Part shown: in pieces, positions 63,460-64,000 of the stretch
Numbering within the stretch: the stretch's first letter is position 1
Layout: each line of letters starts with the position of its first letter
NCBI RefSeq assembly: GCF_002902985.1
Contig: NZ_CP026167.1
Span: 1,736,001 to 1,800,000, forward strand
Direction: 5' to 3'
Length of the DNA: 64,000 bases
Source: Leclercia sp. LSNIH1
GTDB lineage: Bacteria; Pseudomonadota; Gammaproteobacteria; Enterobacterales; Enterobacteriaceae
Position numbers and translations under genes: made by a program
Notes under the pieces: generated by a model
Database searches by the model: none
What the model was told of the DNA's origin: nothing
What the model saw: the letters and a program-made list of their open reading frames with translations, nothing else

Positions 63460-63990
63460 TTATTCGGTAAGCGTCCAGCGCTGGAGCGGCGTGTAGCGCG
63501 TGCGCCCGCCTGCGAAACGGCTCTCGTAGAGGACAAAATCTTTCACCGCAAACGACCAGTGAAAACCCGGTGGCGGAATGGCCACGGCGTGGCTGGCATC
63601 GCGCAGCAGGGTGATATGCGGATGAAACGGCTGGGGGCTTTGATAGCAGCCGCTGCGCGCCGCCTGGGCCCGCAGCATGTTGGCCAGCTGTAATAAACCC
63701 CGCGGCGGCTGGCGAGTACCCAGCCAGACCACGCGGGAGCGCAGCCACTGTCCGGCATCGTCCAGCGTCAGGGTAAACTCCGGCTGACGGATGCGTCCGG
63801 CCATTGCCGCCAGCGCCTGCTGTTTCTCAGGGCTGACATCCCCTAAAAACGCCAGCGTCAGGTGCAGGTTGCCGCCCGCCACCGGACGGCCCGCTTCCGG
63901 CGCAAAGTGGTCGGCGCGCCAGCGGACGATCTGCCGCTGGAGCGAGGCAGGCATTTCAATGGCAAAAAACAACCTTTTTGACTCGGACAT
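63460..63990 (-). CDS. thpR: RNA 2',3'-cyclic phosphodiesterase ThpR (LigT)
   Basis: 2H phosphoesterase of the LigT family. The 176-residue protein has both HxTx motifs, HLTL (about 43) and HITL (about 125), which form the active site. The start at 63990 (MSESKRLFFAIE) agrees with the family; a codon for Met three residues upstream is not supported. The upstream promoter and the expected divergent hrpB lie at or past the window edge. Confidence 0.95.
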   Translation of the reverse strand: MSESKRLFFAIEMPASLQRQIVRWRADHFAPEAGRPVAGGNLHLTLAFLGDVSPEKQQALAAMAGRIRQPEFTLTLDDAGQWLRSRVVWLGTRQPPRGLLQLANMLRAQAARSGCYQSPQPFHPHITLLRDASHAVAIPPPGFHWSFAVKDFVLYESRFAGGRTRYTPLQRWTLTE

Positions 63991-64000
63991 ACGGCGCACT

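Overview
This window is a chromosomal segment from a member of the Enterobacteriaceae. Gene order matches the well-known E. coli ftsI-to-thpR region almost gene for gene, protein lengths agree to within a few residues, and the repeats between genes are enterobacterial REP-type palindromes. Two extra cassettes and the moderately GC-rich base composition point to the Enterobacter / Lelliottia / Leclercia neighbourhood rather than to E. coli itself. The genus is an inference. Most of the window is conserved core genome. I see no prophage, insertion sequence, CRISPR array, tRNA or rRNA, and no clearly new multi-gene system.

Layout. (1) 1-15160 (+): the dcw cluster from the 3' part of ftsI through murE, murF, mraY, murD, ftsW, murG, murC, ddlB, ftsQ, ftsA, ftsZ and lpxC, which supplies the peptidoglycan precursor, the divisome and the committed step of lipid A. 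It is tightly packed, with many short overlaps, and ends at a strong terminator. (2) 15412-19128 (+): secM-secA-mutT, with the SecM arrest peptide upstream of SecA. (3) 19167-20725 (-): coaE-zapD-yacG. (4) guaC (+) faces hofC-hofB-ppdD (-), the type IV pilus / type II secretion-like genes. (5) nadC (-) is divergent from ampD-ampE (+). (6) 27654-30012 (-): a two-gene accessory cassette, a GPH-family sugar transporter and a GH43 glycosidase, which E. coli K-12 lacks here. (7) aroP (-) is divergent from pdhR-aceE-aceF-lpd (+), the pyruvate dehydrogenase operon. The shared 538-base spacer carries recognisable TyrR, FNR and PdhR sites. (8) 39401-42080: a small secreted protein (+) and a DUF3300-DUF2950 pair (-). 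(9) acnB, yacL (+), then speE-speD (-), yacC (-) divergent from cueO (+), and gcd (-) divergent from hpt (+). (10) can (-), yadG-yadH, yadI and yadE (+), panB-panC-panD (-), folK-pcnB-gluQ-dksA (-) and sfsA-thpR (-), running off the end.

Regulation that can be read directly includes a PdhR operator matching the consensus perfectly, a pair of TyrR boxes 23 bp apart before aroP, a CueR/MerR-type promoter with a 19-bp spacer before cueO, a perfect-consensus CRP site between gcd and hpt, a 17-bp-spaced sigma-70 promoter before acnB, and about ten intrinsic terminators.

The items most worth a second look are the GH43/GPH cassette with a near-consensus CRP site, a terminator-like hairpin inside the dcw cluster between murG and murC, the non-canonical ATT start of pcnB, the uncharacterised secreted protein with a duplicated WAANSG motif whose upstream region shares a 14-base element with the lpd promoter region, and the DUF3300-DUF2950 pair. 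Starts were chosen by comparison with remembered E. coli orthologues and visible Shine-Dalgarno (SD) sequences. No database search was possible, so family lengths and E. coli comparisons come from memory.
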